Below are positions 25,465 to 35,020 of a stretch of DNA of 64,000 nt, piece after piece (the stretch's first letter is position 1; each line of letters starts with the position of its first letter). The notes beneath the pieces are model-generated. The model made no database searches and was not told the origin of the DNA. It worked only from the letters and a program-made list of their open reading frames with translations. Origin of the DNA: Sphingobacterium oryzagri (lineage in GTDB: Bacteria > Bacteroidota > Bacteroidia > Sphingobacteriales > Sphingobacteriaceae); contig NZ_CP117880.1 in assembly GCF_028736175.1 (NCBI RefSeq), positions 1,674,001 through 1,738,000 on the forward strand. Reading direction: 5' to 3'. The position numbers and the translations under genes were made by a program.

Positions 25465-26523
25465 ATGTTACAAGACGAATGGTATATGCAGCGTTGCCTT
25501 GATCTGGCGGTGCTGGGCGCAGGCACGGTTAGTCCAAACCCAATGGTTGGTGCAGTAATTGTGTACCGCGACCGAATCATAGGCGAAGGTTATACATCGC
25601 CTTACGGCGGTCCGCATGCCGAAGTTAACGCGGTGAGCGACGCATTCAAAAGATACGGTGAAGCCGATGCGAAAGTGATGTTTACGGAAGCTGTTATTTA
25701 CGTCAGCTTGGAGCCCTGCGCGCATCACGGAAAAACGCCTCCTTGTGCAGATATGCTGGTGCGATATGCATTTGCACGCGTGGTGATCGGTTGCCTGGAT
25801 CCCTTTGCAAAGGTAAATGGCTTAGGTTTGAAAAAAATACAGTATGCCGGCATCAACACCACTGTTGGCGTGCTCGAGGAAGCCTGTAAGCATAGCAACC
25901 GTCGATTTTTTACCAGAATAAATCAACAAAGACCTTATGTCATTTTAAAATGGGCAGAAACTGCTGATGGATATTTTGCTCCACAAGATGCCGAACAGCT
26001 TTGGATAAGCAACGCGGCCAGTAAACAGCTCGTTCATAAATGGCGCAGCGAAGAAGATGCAATCTTAGTGGGGACATCGACAGCGCTGGTTGATAACCCG
26101 GCATTGACCGCGCGGCTTTGGAAAGGAAAAAACCCGAAGCGCATACTGATTGATCGAGACCTAAAGGTACCCGCATCTGCGGCTATTTTTGATGAAGCTG
26201 CGGAAACCATCGTCTTTAATGCACACGAAACACTGTGGACCACGAACAAAAAGCTGATCGCGCTTGAAAACTTTCCTTTATACCTACCACAAAATATCCT
26301 TTACCAACTTTATTTGATGGATATACAATCGATTATCGTGGAAGGTGGCGCAAGAACGCTGCAAGCATTTATCGACGCCGGTATCTGGGATGAAGCACGC
26401 GTGTTTGTCGCCGACGCGATATGGCAAAATGGGATACCCTCGCCAAAAGTAAATGGGCAATTACTCACCACGCAGCGCGTGGGCCGAGATAGCTTGCGCA
26501 TATTAATGAACAAAACAGCATAA
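25465..26523 (+). CDS. ribD: Bifunctional riboflavin biosynthesis deaminase/reductase
   Basis: 352 residues from the ATG at 25465 (MLQDEWYMQRCLDLA); the frame is open upstream into prmC but only this start fits the family. The N-terminal deaminase has zinc ligands H51-A-E53, C85 and C94 (EPCAHHGKTPPCADML) and SPNPMVGAVI. The C-terminal reductase carries PYVILKWAETADGYF, GTSTALVDNPALTAR, PKRILIDRDL and IIVEGGARTLQAFI. It performs the second and third steps from GTP to riboflavin. Other rib genes are not in the window. Confidence 0.94.
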   Translation: MLQDEWYMQRCLDLAVLGAGTVSPNPMVGAVIVYRDRIIGEGYTSPYGGPHAEVNAVSDAFKRYGEADAKVMFTEAVIYVSLEPCAHHGKTPPCADMLVRYAFARVVIGCLDPFAKVNGLGLKKIQYAGINTTVGVLEEACKHSNRRFFTRINQQRPYVILKWAETADGYFAPQDAEQLWISNAASKQLVHKWRSEEDAILVGTSTALVDNPALTARLWKGKNPKRILIDRDLKVPASAAIFDEAAETIVFNAHETLWTTNKKLIALENFPLYLPQNILYQLYLMDIQSIIVEGGARTLQAFIDAGIWDEARVFVADAIWQNGIPSPKVNGQLLTTQRVGRDSLRILMNKTA

Positions 26524-26528
26524 ACGTC

Positions 26529-26909
26529 TTAATGTACGCGCGGACTGTCTAGCAAATCGCTAACGTAGCCCAATACCTCTTGCTCGCTGTGACCATCTTC
26601 CAACATGGAGAATGTGAGGTAGGCCGCATAAATTTCAGCCGAGAAAACCACATGTTTATCTGCAATAATATTATCAATCACGTCTTCATGCACCTCTATG
26701 CCTACGTGCTGCAATTCGTTGTGCAGATTAGTGGAAATTGTACAATGATCTTCCCCAGAAGCAAAAGCCGCAATGATATGTAAGATGAGCTTGTCCAAAA
26801 TTTCGGGCGCTATCTTAGCTGCGCGCTCACCGTACGTGTTTAAATCAATTCTGTTCTTAGCACTATGGACAATCTTATCCCATATTCGGTATTCTGTTTT
26901 TGTGTGCAT
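26529..26909 (-). CDS. Hypothetical helical protein
   Basis: 126 residues, mainly alpha-helical, acidic and His-rich in the middle (LILHIIAAFASGEDHCTISTNL, broken here at FASG). No signal, membrane segment or known motif is seen. It may belong to a Bacteroidota-specific family. It is convergent with ribD, with only 5 bp between stops, and faces away from the acidic protein gene at 27047. Confidence 0.6.
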   Translation of the reverse strand: MHTKTEYRIWDKIVHSAKNRIDLNTYGERAAKIAPEILDKLILHIIAAFASGEDHCTISTNLHNELQHVGIEVHEDVIDNIIADKHVVFSAEIYAAYLTFSMLEDGHSEQEVLGYVSDLLDSPRVH

Positions 26910-27046
26910 AATCGAAGAAGTTTATAATCTAACTTAAAGTTACTAAAAAGAAGGCACATTGAAAATGGCTAAAGTGTTTTTTGCAAAACTAGCCGGCAAC
27001 GAGATTGTTCTTTTGATAAATGCACAACAAAAATCAAGGAGGAACT

Positions 27047-27421
27047 ATGATAGAAGATGCTAATAAAAACCGAGAACAAGACGAGCCTGTAGAACGCCCG
27101 TCTGATGATTTGGCGTATGATGCTGAAAAAGATTCATATGTATACGATGTCGATGCTGAGGAACCGGAGTATGAGCATCCGGCCGACTACCCGACGCTGA
27201 GCGAAGGCGCGGAAGATGACGATTCCAGTTATGATGAAGCAAACCCTTTCGTGGGCGATGAGTATGTCGATAAAGATGAACTTAAGGCCGATAATTTAGA
27301 AAATTCGAATATGCATATTGCAAACGAAGATGATCTTAAAGTTTCGCCGTACGACAGTCGTCTTGCCGAAGATATGGAAGATTATCGTGATGATTTGGAT
27401 GAGGAAGGTTATCCAAAATAA
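27047..27421 (+). CDS. Highly acidic small protein of unknown function
   Basis: 124 residues. The start at 27047 is decided by a strong AAGGAGG at 27036-27042, spaced five bases before the ATG; the in-frame ATG at 27020 has no such site. The sequence is extremely rich in Asp/Glu and Tyr (YDAEKDSYVYDVDAEEPEYEHP, split at YVYD), with no hydrophobic core, so it is probably intrinsically disordered. A purine-rich ribosome site of this strength is rare in this phylum, and it suggests high expression. No family is recognised. Confidence 0.65.
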   Translation: MIEDANKNREQDEPVERPSDDLAYDAEKDSYVYDVDAEEPEYEHPADYPTLSEGAEDDDSSYDEANPFVGDEYVDKDELKADNLENSNMHIANEDDLKVSPYDSRLAEDMEDYRDDLDEEGYPK

Positions 27422-27451
27422 AATTAAAAAACTTAATAATCAGTTATTTAT

Positions 27452-27488
27452 AAGAAGAGATCCAAATATGGTTCTCTTCTTTGTTTTT
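27452..27488 (+). terminator. Terminator after the acidic protein
   Basis: Perfect 9-bp stem AAGAAGAGA / TCTCTTCTT followed by TGTTTTTAT. Confidence 0.8.
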
Positions 27489-27489
27489 A

Positions 27490-27874
27490 TATTCCTATTT
27501 TTAAGCAGCTACTATAAACTACAATTTAATCAACTATAAACAACTATTTCTATGATTGCTGTTAATTTTTTATTTCCATTTTTATTGAAAGAAGGTTCCT
27601 GAAGGTACGCCTAGGTTGATGCTGCCCAAACGGCTCTAGCTTCCTCGGCGTTTATCGTTTTTTTGCAGAAAAGAAACCTTTTTTCCTTGCACAATTTCAA
27701 GTCCGGTATCCGGCGATCTTGTCAAGCGCTAATGTATGTCGCATACCTTGGCCTGAGCTTTCTTTGCCTAAATCCGACAAAAGTTAATTTACCGAAACAA
27801 ATCGTGAAGCCTAAGCCTGATCCGCAGTTTTTTCGTATTGAAAACAATTTTTCTAATCATATAAACTCATACTT
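27490..27874 (+). promoter_or_regulatory. Leader region upstream of susC
   Basis: 385 bases without a supported gene. A GC-richer stretch at 27598-27660 (GTACGCCTAGGTTGATG, then CTAGCTTCCTCGGCG) ends in AAACG...CGTTT followed by a run of seven T. That could be an attenuator hairpin within the susCD leader. No known riboswitch consensus was recognised. Confidence 0.35.
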
Positions 27875-30800
27875 ATGCAAACAAAACAATGCTACAAAAA
27901 AAATCTGCGAAGGTTTTTGAGGGTAGGCACTTCGGTTTTGGCCTGCTGTGTTTATTCGCTAGCGAGTAATGACAGTTCTGCAAATGCTGCTGCGCATGTA
28001 ACGATGAAGGTAAACTATCAAGAAAAAATTTCTGTAAAAGGCATGGTGCGTAGCCAAGAAACGGGCGTAGGAATCGCCGGTGTAACGGTGACGGTGGCCG
28101 GTGAAGCGCGTGCCACCACCACAGATGAAAAAGGTTATTACGAATTGACAGAGGTGCCAGCAAACGGACAGTTGATTTTTAATATGGTGGGAATGGATCA
28201 GTTGACGGAACAAGTCAACAACCGTACAGCGATCGATATATTGATGCTATCTTCAAACGCAAATATTGACGAGGTAGTGGTCGTGGGTTACGGCACTCAA
28301 CGTCGCGAGACGGTTACCGGAGCCGTGGTTGCCGTAAAAGGAGAGGAGCTACAGAAATCGCCGGCACTCAACCTGTCTAATGCGATAGCTGGACGTATAC
28401 CTGGCGTAATTGCGACTAACGGAAGTGCAGAGCCGGGCTATGACGGGTCATCAATTAAAATACGTGGATCAAACACGTTGGGCGATAGTGGACCGCTGAT
28501 CGTCATTGATGGAATACCCGCGCGACAAGGTGGTTTTGAACGACTCAACCCCGCAGATATCGAAAATATATCTGTACTGAAAGACGCGTCGGCGGCGATC
28601 TATGGCGCGCGCGCAGCCAATGGTGTGATTTTGGTAACAACCAAGCGTGGCAAAACGGGCAAGCCTCAATTATCCTACAATTTCAACCAAGGTTATTCGC
28701 AACCTACCGTCATCCCAAAACTCGCGGATGCGAACCAATATGCCGAGATGCGTAACGAGCTGGAGATTTACAAGCTGCCTGTTGCAGAATGGACGAACGC
28801 TTTACAAGGCTTTAATTCGGTTGGTAATTACGTCCGGCCGGACGGGACGCGTGTAGAAGCGCCGTTTACGCCAGAAGATAAAGCGCTCTTTGCCGATGGC
28901 AGCGACCCCTGGGGGCATCCTAACACTGATTGGTACGCAGACGCGCTGAAAAACTGGTCGCCACAACAGCGGCACAACCTGCAAATTGATGGTGGAACGG
29001 AAGATATGCGCTATCTTTTGTCTATGGGCTATCAAAACCAGGATGGTTACTATAAAAACTCGGCAACAGGCTACAAGCAATATGATTTCCGTATTAACCT
29101 GGACGCTAATATCAGTCCGTACATCAAAACACAGTTTGGTGTATTGGGGCGGCAGGAAGATCGTAATTTTCCGACAAAAAGTGCGGGCACCATCTTTCGC
29201 ATGTTGATGCGTGGAAACCCAACGATGCCGGCCTTTTGGCCTAACGGCATGCCCGGTCCGGATATCGAAAATGGCGAGAATCCAGTGGTGATTACGACCG
29301 ATCAAACGGGCTATAACCATGATAAGCGCTATTACTTGCAAACCAATGGGCAAGTCGACATCACCAACCCTTGGATAGACGGATTAAAGCTATCGCTAAA
29401 TGCATCGGTCGATAAATACATTAAAAAGACGAAAAATTGGGAAATTCCCTGGTATTTGTATACCTGGCAAGGTGCTTACGAAGAAGATGGTGTAACGCCT
29501 CAGTTGGTACGCGGCCGACGCGGACCGGCGGAACCACGTTTGACGCATGAAGATGAAGATCAATTGAATATATTGATGGGAGCAGTACTGAGTTATGATA
29601 AGTCTATCGGTGATCATAACCTGAGTTTGCTCGCTGGTGTAAACCGCGAAACGATTCGTAACGATTATTTAAGTGCTTTTAGGCGTTATTTTCTGTCGGA
29701 AAACATTGATTACTTATTTGCAGGTGGCGACGCGGAAAAGGACAACAACGGTGGCGCGTGGGAACGAGCCCGCCTCAATTATTTTGGTCGGGTAGGTTAT
29801 AATTACAAGCGAAAGTATATAGGTGAGTTTCTGTGGCGGTACGACGGTTCCTACATGTTTCCCGAAAATACGCGTTATGGCTTCTTCCCGGGCGTGATGC
29901 TCGGCTACCTCGTGTCTGAAGAGAATTTTTGGAAAGAGCATGTTCCCGTGATTAACTATTTCAAAATCCGCGGATCGTATGGACAGATGGGAAACGATAA
30001 TATCTACTACGATGATGCGCTACAAGAGTACCAATATTTTTCTACCTATGCCTTTGGTACATATATCATAGGCGGCGATTTGGTGAAATCGTTGTTTGAA
30101 AGTCGTGTGCCCAATAATTTCATTACTTGGGAAGTGGCCAATAACTACAATTTGGGTATCGATTTACAACTTTTTGGCGGTAAAATGAATGCAGAGTTTG
30201 ATGTATTTCGCAACAGTAGACAAAGCATTTTATGGCGAAGGAATGCATCTATCCCGCAAAGCACGGGGATGACATTACCGGCAGAGAATATTGGTAAAGT
30301 AGACAATTCGGGATGGGAGTTTAATATTGGTTGGCAAGATAAGATAGGCAACGTGGGTTATCGGGTTTCGGTAAATGGCGGTTACGCCAAAAATAAAATT
30401 ATTTTCTGGGATGAAGCGCCGGGAGCGCCAGTTTGGCAGCAGAGCACAGGACGAGCAATCAATGCGGGCTTGTATTACATATACGACGGTGTATTCCGTG
30501 ATCAGGCGGAGATTGACGCAAACACGGTAGACTACGGCGATATTACCAGCAATTTGCGTCCCGGCGATATGAAGTATTTGGATTATGATGGTGATGGCAA
30601 GATTACACCAAATGATCGGGTGCGCCGCGACAAAAATACCGACCCTACTTTCCAAGGGGGTGTAAACTTAGGATTGACTTACAAAAATTTTGACTTAAGC
30701 ATTTTGTTTCAAGGTGCCACCGGTGGCGAATTGCGCGTAGCAACAGACGAGTCTGGAGCGATTGGTAACTACTTGCTTGATTTTTACGAAAACAGGTGGA

Positions 30801-31108
30801 CGGTAGATAATCCGAGTAATGTACACCCGCGTATCACCGACAGAAGCGATCAATACTATTCAAACAACAATACCTATTGGTTGCGCAGCACAGATTATAT
30901 CCGCTTGAAAAACGTGGAACTTGGCTACAACCTGCCTTCTGAACTGTTGGAAAAAATCAAAATCAGTAATCTACGCGTTTACCTCAGCGGATTGAATTTG
31001 CTGACCTGGAGTAAGGTTAAGGTGTACGATCCGGAGGCTACCAATCAGCTAGGACAATACTATCCGCAGGCAAGACTCGTAAATGCAGGCGTAATGGTTT
31101 CATTTTAA
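27875..31108 (+). CDS. SusC/RagA family TonB-linked outer-membrane protein
   Basis: 1077 residues. A signal-like N-terminus is followed by a carboxypeptidase-regulatory-like beta-sandwich (KGMVRSQETGVGIAGVTV, ITDEKGYYEL-type strand) at about 50-125. Then come the SusC motif EVVVVGYGTQRRETVTGAV near 135, a plug domain (AIAGRIPGVIATNGS, LIVIDGIPARQGGFERL, ISVLKDASAAIYGARAANG) and a long beta-barrel ending NAGVMVSF. The barrel imports an oligosaccharide or peptide in a complex with SusD, driven by TonB. The susD gene follows 12 bp downstream. No enzyme or sensor is linked, so the ligand is unknown. Confidence 0.93.
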   Translation: MQTKQCYKKNLRRFLRVGTSVLACCVYSLASNDSSANAAAHVTMKVNYQEKISVKGMVRSQETGVGIAGVTVTVAGEARATTTDEKGYYELTEVPANGQLIFNMVGMDQLTEQVNNRTAIDILMLSSNANIDEVVVVGYGTQRRETVTGAVVAVKGEELQKSPALNLSNAIAGRIPGVIATNGSAEPGYDGSSIKIRGSNTLGDSGPLIVIDGIPARQGGFERLNPADIENISVLKDASAAIYGARAANGVILVTTKRGKTGKPQLSYNFNQGYSQPTVIPKLADANQYAEMRNELEIYKLPVAEWTNALQGFNSVGNYVRPDGTRVEAPFTPEDKALFADGSDPWGHPNTDWYADALKNWSPQQRHNLQIDGGTEDMRYLLSMGYQNQDGYYKNSATGYKQYDFRINLDANISPYIKTQFGVLGRQEDRNFPTKSAGTIFRMLMRGNPTMPAFWPNGMPGPDIENGENPVVITTDQTGYNHDKRYYLQTNGQVDITNPWIDGLKLSLNASVDKYIKKTKNWEIPWYLYTWQGAYEEDGVTPQLVRGRRGPAEPRLTHEDEDQLNILMGAVLSYDKSIGDHNLSLLAGVNRETIRNDYLSAFRRYFLSENIDYLFAGGDAEKDNNGGAWERARLNYFGRVGYNYKRKYIGEFLWRYDGSYMFPENTRYGFFPGVMLGYLVSEENFWKEHVPVINYFKIRGSYGQMGNDNIYYDDALQEYQYFSTYAFGTYIIGGDLVKSLFESRVPNNFITWEVANNYNLGIDLQLFGGKMNAEFDVFRNSRQSILWRRNASIPQSTGMTLPAENIGKVDNSGWEFNIGWQDKIGNVGYRVSVNGGYAKNKIIFWDEAPGAPVWQQSTGRAINAGLYYIYDGVFRDQAEIDANTVDYGDITSNLRPGDMKYLDYDGDGKITPNDRVRRDKNTDPTFQGGVNLGLTYKNFDLSILFQGATGGELRVATDESGAIGNYLLDFYENRWTVDNPSNVHPRITDRSDQYYSNNNTYWLRSTDYIRLKNVELGYNLPSELLEKIKISNLRVYLSGLNLLTWSKVKVYDPEATNQLGQYYPQARLVNAGVMVSF

Positions 31109-31120
31109 AAATAAAAGGTG

Positions 31121-32992
31121 ATGAAAAGACTAACTTATATATTATACACGCTGCTTATAGGCGCTACGGCGGTAGCCTGTAATGACGACTTTGTCAATAC
31201 ACAGCCATTGGGCGAGGTTTCGGAAGAAGCAGTTTGGCAGGACGCGGCACTGGCCGAGGCATTTATCTTTGAAATATACAACGGTTTTGGCGTCGGAGGG
31301 TTTTACGAAGAGCAGATGGCTTCGCTAACGGACGAATCGTTGTTTACACACCCCGGTCGTGGGATAAATACCGTAACCGAATCGCGCTCGAATGACGCCG
31401 ACCAAGGCAAGCTGATGGAGACTTACAGTTATGAGCAGATGTATACCCGCATTCGGGCAACTAATATTGCCATTGCGAAGCTTCAAAACCCGGCATTTGA
31501 CAATGCGACTAAGGCTACGCAATTGCTGGGCGAGGCATATTTTTTACGTGCTTACTTTTATCAGCAATTGTTACGAACCTATGGAGCTGTGCCGCTGATC
31601 GATTTTGTGTATCAACTTGGCAACAATGACTATACGCGTGCGCGCAATACTTTTGCCGAATGCGTGGATTTTATTGTAGACGATTGTGATTCGGCAGCAT
31701 TGCTGCTGGATGGGGCGACCAAAGTAGACGGTCGAACCAACGAGGTGGCCGCATTAGCACTGAAAGCACGCCTGTTGACCTATGCGGCAAGCGATTTATA
31801 CGATAACGCTACGGCAAAATCCAAGTCTACACTAATCAATGGCTTTGCCAATCCCGAATTTATTGGCTACCCTTCCGGCAGTAGAGCCGCACGTTGGGAA
31901 CTTGCAAAAGCTGCCGCAAAGGCCGTTTTAGATCATGCGGAGTATGCCTACAAGCTTGATCTTGCTGAGCCCGCCACGACGGATGAAGGGAAAGCTAATT
32001 ATATTGCTGTTGCGATGGGCGGCGGTAGTAAACTAGCTGATGCAGATGCCAAACGCGATCTTATATTGGGGCGTTTTTTTAACGATCTAAAAGATGAGCG
32101 CGGCGGCTGGGTAGGTCGGGATAACGGGCCGAATGGTTATCATAATTGGTCGGGCAATACACCGACACAACTGTTGGTAGATGATTATGAAATGACGGAT
32201 GGTACACGGTTTGATTGGAGCAATGCGACGCATAAAGCGGCTCCTTACGAAAATCGCGATCCGCGGCTATATGCCAGTATACTGCACGATGGCGCCGACT
32301 GGAAACCAAGAACCGACGATGTGAAAAACCGCGATCCAAATAATCAGATTCAATCTGGACAGTACGAAATCGGTAATGGCTCAGGGACGAGAACGGTGCA
32401 ATATGGGCTGGATACGCGGAATGGTCCGATTGAAGACTGGAATGGCTCGTACACCGGCTACTATTACCGGAAGTTTGTGGATGCTGATCCTGCCATAGAA
32501 GATCAGAATACGCGGCAGCGTGTGCCATGGCCTTTGCTGCGCTATACCGAAGCGATTTTAAACTACGTGGAAGCCTGTATCGAGCTCGGCGAAGAGGGCG
32601 AGGCGAGAACCTGGTTAAACAAAATTCGTTTTCGTGTAGGCATGCCGGCGATCCGTGATGGGGGAGACGCGCTTAGGCAACGCTATAGAAATGAACGCCG
32701 CGTAGAATTGGCTTACGAAGAGCATCGTTATTTTGACGCGCGACGCTGGATGATTGCGCCGCAAACGCTAGGCAGAAAAGCTACACTCATCAAAGTGGAA
32801 GGTAAGCTCAAGCCAGGAAGACAGGTGAGTTTGTATAAATACGATAAGGAAAATTACACATATACCTACACCGTTGGAACGATTGATCCGGGAATTGAAA
32901 ACCGAACCTGGAACGATAAGATGTATTTTACCTCGTTTCATCGTGATGAGATCAATAGAAATACCAAACTAGTGCAAAACCCCGGCTATTGA
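31121..32992 (+). CDS. RagB/SusD family nutrient-binding lipoprotein
   Basis: 623 residues from the ATG at 31121; a GTG one codon upstream is not needed. Lipobox Cys20 (GATAVACNDDF) is followed by the SusD start FVNTQPLGEVSEEAVW. The tetratricopeptide helices (RATNIAIAKLQ, AYFLRAYFYQQLLRTYGAVP) and the C-terminal core PWPLLRYTEAILNYVEAC and RYRNERRVELAYEEHRYFDARRW are typical. It caps the SusC channel and captures the substrate outside the cell. It is in one operon with susC and is closed by a terminator. Confidence 0.93.
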   Translation: MKRLTYILYTLLIGATAVACNDDFVNTQPLGEVSEEAVWQDAALAEAFIFEIYNGFGVGGFYEEQMASLTDESLFTHPGRGINTVTESRSNDADQGKLMETYSYEQMYTRIRATNIAIAKLQNPAFDNATKATQLLGEAYFLRAYFYQQLLRTYGAVPLIDFVYQLGNNDYTRARNTFAECVDFIVDDCDSAALLLDGATKVDGRTNEVAALALKARLLTYAASDLYDNATAKSKSTLINGFANPEFIGYPSGSRAARWELAKAAAKAVLDHAEYAYKLDLAEPATTDEGKANYIAVAMGGGSKLADADAKRDLILGRFFNDLKDERGGWVGRDNGPNGYHNWSGNTPTQLLVDDYEMTDGTRFDWSNATHKAAPYENRDPRLYASILHDGADWKPRTDDVKNRDPNNQIQSGQYEIGNGSGTRTVQYGLDTRNGPIEDWNGSYTGYYYRKFVDADPAIEDQNTRQRVPWPLLRYTEAILNYVEACIELGEEGEARTWLNKIRFRVGMPAIRDGGDALRQRYRNERRVELAYEEHRYFDARRWMIAPQTLGRKATLIKVEGKLKPGRQVSLYKYDKENYTYTYTVGTIDPGIENRTWNDKMYFTSFHRDEINRNTKLVQNPGY

Positions 32993-33010
32993 CAGGTCAG
33001 TGTTTTGTGG

Positions 33011-33060
33011 GCAGCCGTTTTTGTATTCCGCTTATTGCGGAGGCTAAAAACGGCTGCTTT
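33011..33060 (+). terminator. Terminator of the susC-susD operon
   Basis: Perfect 12-bp outer stem GCAGCCGTTTTT / AAAAACGGCTGC with an inner hairpin (TTCCGC / GCGGAG-like), then TTTAT. Confidence 0.8.
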
Positions 33061-33136
33061 ATATTACCCCGTTATGCCGTGTTAAGCTTCATCTTTTTTG
33101 CTGGTAATTTATGGAAGAATCGCTAAATTACACCAC

Positions 33137-35011
33137 ATGAAAGACGCGCAGCAGCACCGGTCATTGGATGACGTCCACGAAAGTGTGCCCGTTCATCAGG
33201 GGAAATCCAAATTTAAGCGTTTACTTAGTTTTTTCGGACCGGCTTACCTGATTAGCGTAGGTTATATGGACCCGGGAAATTGGGCCACTGATCTGGCCGG
33301 TGGAAGCCAGTTTGGCTACACGTTGCTATGGGTTTTGCTGATGAGTAATATCATGGCACTGCTCTTGCAAAGTTTGTGCACGCGGCTAGGCATCGTTCGT
33401 GGAAAGGATTTGGCGCAGTGCAACCGCGAAATCTATCCGAAGCGGATGAACTTTGTGTTGTATGTATTGGCCGAATTGGCTATTGCCGCCTGCGATCTGG
33501 CCGAAGTGCTGGGGATGGCGATAGGTTTAAATCTGTTGTTCGGTATTGACATCTTATGGGGCGTGCTGATCAGTTTCGCTGACACTTTCTTGTTGCTTTA
33601 TCTGCAACGTCTTGGCATGCGAAAACTTGAGCTTTTTATTGTCGGACTTATTTCGCTAATTGGCATGTGCTTTTTAGCGGAAATGTTTTTTGCCAAACCC
33701 AATCTTGTTGAGGTGGTGCAAGGCTTTGTGCCTACACTGCCCAATACGGCGGCGCTTTATATCGCTATCGGTATTATCGGAGCTACCGTAATGCCGCATA
33801 ATTTATATTTACATTCGGCCCTGGTGCAGACCCGAAAAATAGAAAAAACGCCGGCAGCTATTAAACGCGCGCTGAAATATAACTTTCTCGACAGCACCAT
33901 AGCCCTCAATATTGCATTTCTTGTTAATGCTGCAATCCTTATTCTGGCCGCCTCGGTTTTTCATAAAAATGGTATGCACGATGTCGCCGAGCTGCAAGAT
34001 GCTTATCGTTTGTTAGGCACAACGCTGGGCAGCGACTGGGCACCGAAACTTTTTGCGGTGGCCTTGATCTTGGCCGGACAGAGCTCCACGATTACCGGCA
34101 CCTTGGCCGGACAGATTGTGATGGAAGGTTATCTTCGGTTGCGCATCAGCCCGTTACTTCGGCGCTTGTTAACGCGTTTACTGGCTATTGTGCCAGCAGT
34201 AATCGTTATCTTGGTTTTTGGTGACAAAGAAGTAGGACAAATGCTTATCTTTTCGCAAGTATTGCTCAGTATGCAACTGGCCTTTGCCGTTATTCCGCTC
34301 ATTCATTTTGTCAGTGACAAAGAAAAAATGGGCGCTTTTGCTATCGGCCCAGTCGTGAAGTTTTTTAGTTGGACGATTGCTGCCGTTATTGCCGTACTCA
34401 ATTTTCAGCTGGTTTTTGAGGAGGTTCGAGGCTGGCTGCAAGCATTAGATAATTTGGCGGTGCAGGTGCTTATTGTTGCCGCTGCGCTGGGCTTGCTGTT
34501 TTTGTTGATCATGACCCTGGTGTATCCATGGGTATTAAAGCGGAAGCCTACACGTTTGGATGTGCACAGTGCTTTTGAAGAATTGCAATTCAACGCGGCG
34601 GCTTCTTTCCGAACCATCTTGTTGGCTCTGGACTTTTCCAAATCTGATGAGAAAGTTATTAGTCAGGCGCTGCAATTTGATCCGAAAGACTGTTCGCTAG
34701 TACTCGTGCACATTGTGGAAAGTGCTAGTGTGAAATACAGCGGTGAGCATAGTAACGATCTGGAAGCACGCGAGGATTTGGCTCGCGTCGAAAAATATGC
34801 TGATTTTTTAGCAACAAAGGGTTACGACGTGCGTTTTGAGTTAGGCTTTAATAATCGGGTAAAAGCCATCAAAAAAAGTTGTGAAAAATATGGAGTCGAC
34901 CTGCTGGTTGTCGGTAGTCACGGCCACGCCGGATTAAAGGATATTATTTTTGGAGAAACAGTAAATAAATTAAGACACGCGGTTAAGATTCCGGTTTTAA
35001 TCGCACAATAG
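33137..35011 (+). CDS. Nramp-type divalent metal transporter fused to a UspA domain
   Basis: 624 residues from the ATG at 33137 (MKDAQQHRSLDD). About 11 membrane segments form an MntH/Nramp transporter with both metal-binding signatures: D45-P-G-N48 (YMDPGNWATDLAGG) and M219-P-H-N222 (TVMPHNLYLHSAL). It is predicted to import Mn2+ or Fe2+ with protons. From about residue 488 a cytosolic universal stress protein domain is fused (TILLALDFSKSDEKVISQAL, then VGSHGHAGLKDIIFGETVNKL with the GxxG-type ATP-binding loop). Fusions of this type occur in Bacteroidota. They suggest nucleotide control of metal uptake (inference). An SDR gene follows 9 bp downstream. Confidence 0.9.
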   Translation: MKDAQQHRSLDDVHESVPVHQGKSKFKRLLSFFGPAYLISVGYMDPGNWATDLAGGSQFGYTLLWVLLMSNIMALLLQSLCTRLGIVRGKDLAQCNREIYPKRMNFVLYVLAELAIAACDLAEVLGMAIGLNLLFGIDILWGVLISFADTFLLLYLQRLGMRKLELFIVGLISLIGMCFLAEMFFAKPNLVEVVQGFVPTLPNTAALYIAIGIIGATVMPHNLYLHSALVQTRKIEKTPAAIKRALKYNFLDSTIALNIAFLVNAAILILAASVFHKNGMHDVAELQDAYRLLGTTLGSDWAPKLFAVALILAGQSSTITGTLAGQIVMEGYLRLRISPLLRRLLTRLLAIVPAVIVILVFGDKEVGQMLIFSQVLLSMQLAFAVIPLIHFVSDKEKMGAFAIGPVVKFFSWTIAAVIAVLNFQLVFEEVRGWLQALDNLAVQVLIVAAALGLLFLLIMTLVYPWVLKRKPTRLDVHSAFEELQFNAAASFRTILLALDFSKSDEKVISQALQFDPKDCSLVLVHIVESASVKYSGEHSNDLEAREDLARVEKYADFLATKGYDVRFELGFNNRVKAIKKSCEKYGVDLLVVGSHGHAGLKDIIFGETVNKLRHAVKIPVLIAQ

Positions 35012-35020
35012 CCAAGTTAT

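Noticed and set aside
27598..27660. Known riboswitch in the susC leader
   Set aside because: The sequence does not match the cobalamin, TPP, SAM or FMN consensus that I can recall, and only a weak terminator-like end is visible.
27663..27920. 85-codon ORF overlapping the susC start
   Set aside because: It lies in another frame over the susC signal sequence and has no protein features of its own.
28802..29353. 183-codon ORF antisense to susC
   Set aside because: Antisense shadow of conserved SusC barrel sequence.
32079..32528. 149-codon His/Ser/Tyr-rich ORF antisense to susD
   Set aside because: It is a mirror of the well-supported susD coding strand, and its composition is typical of antisense frames.
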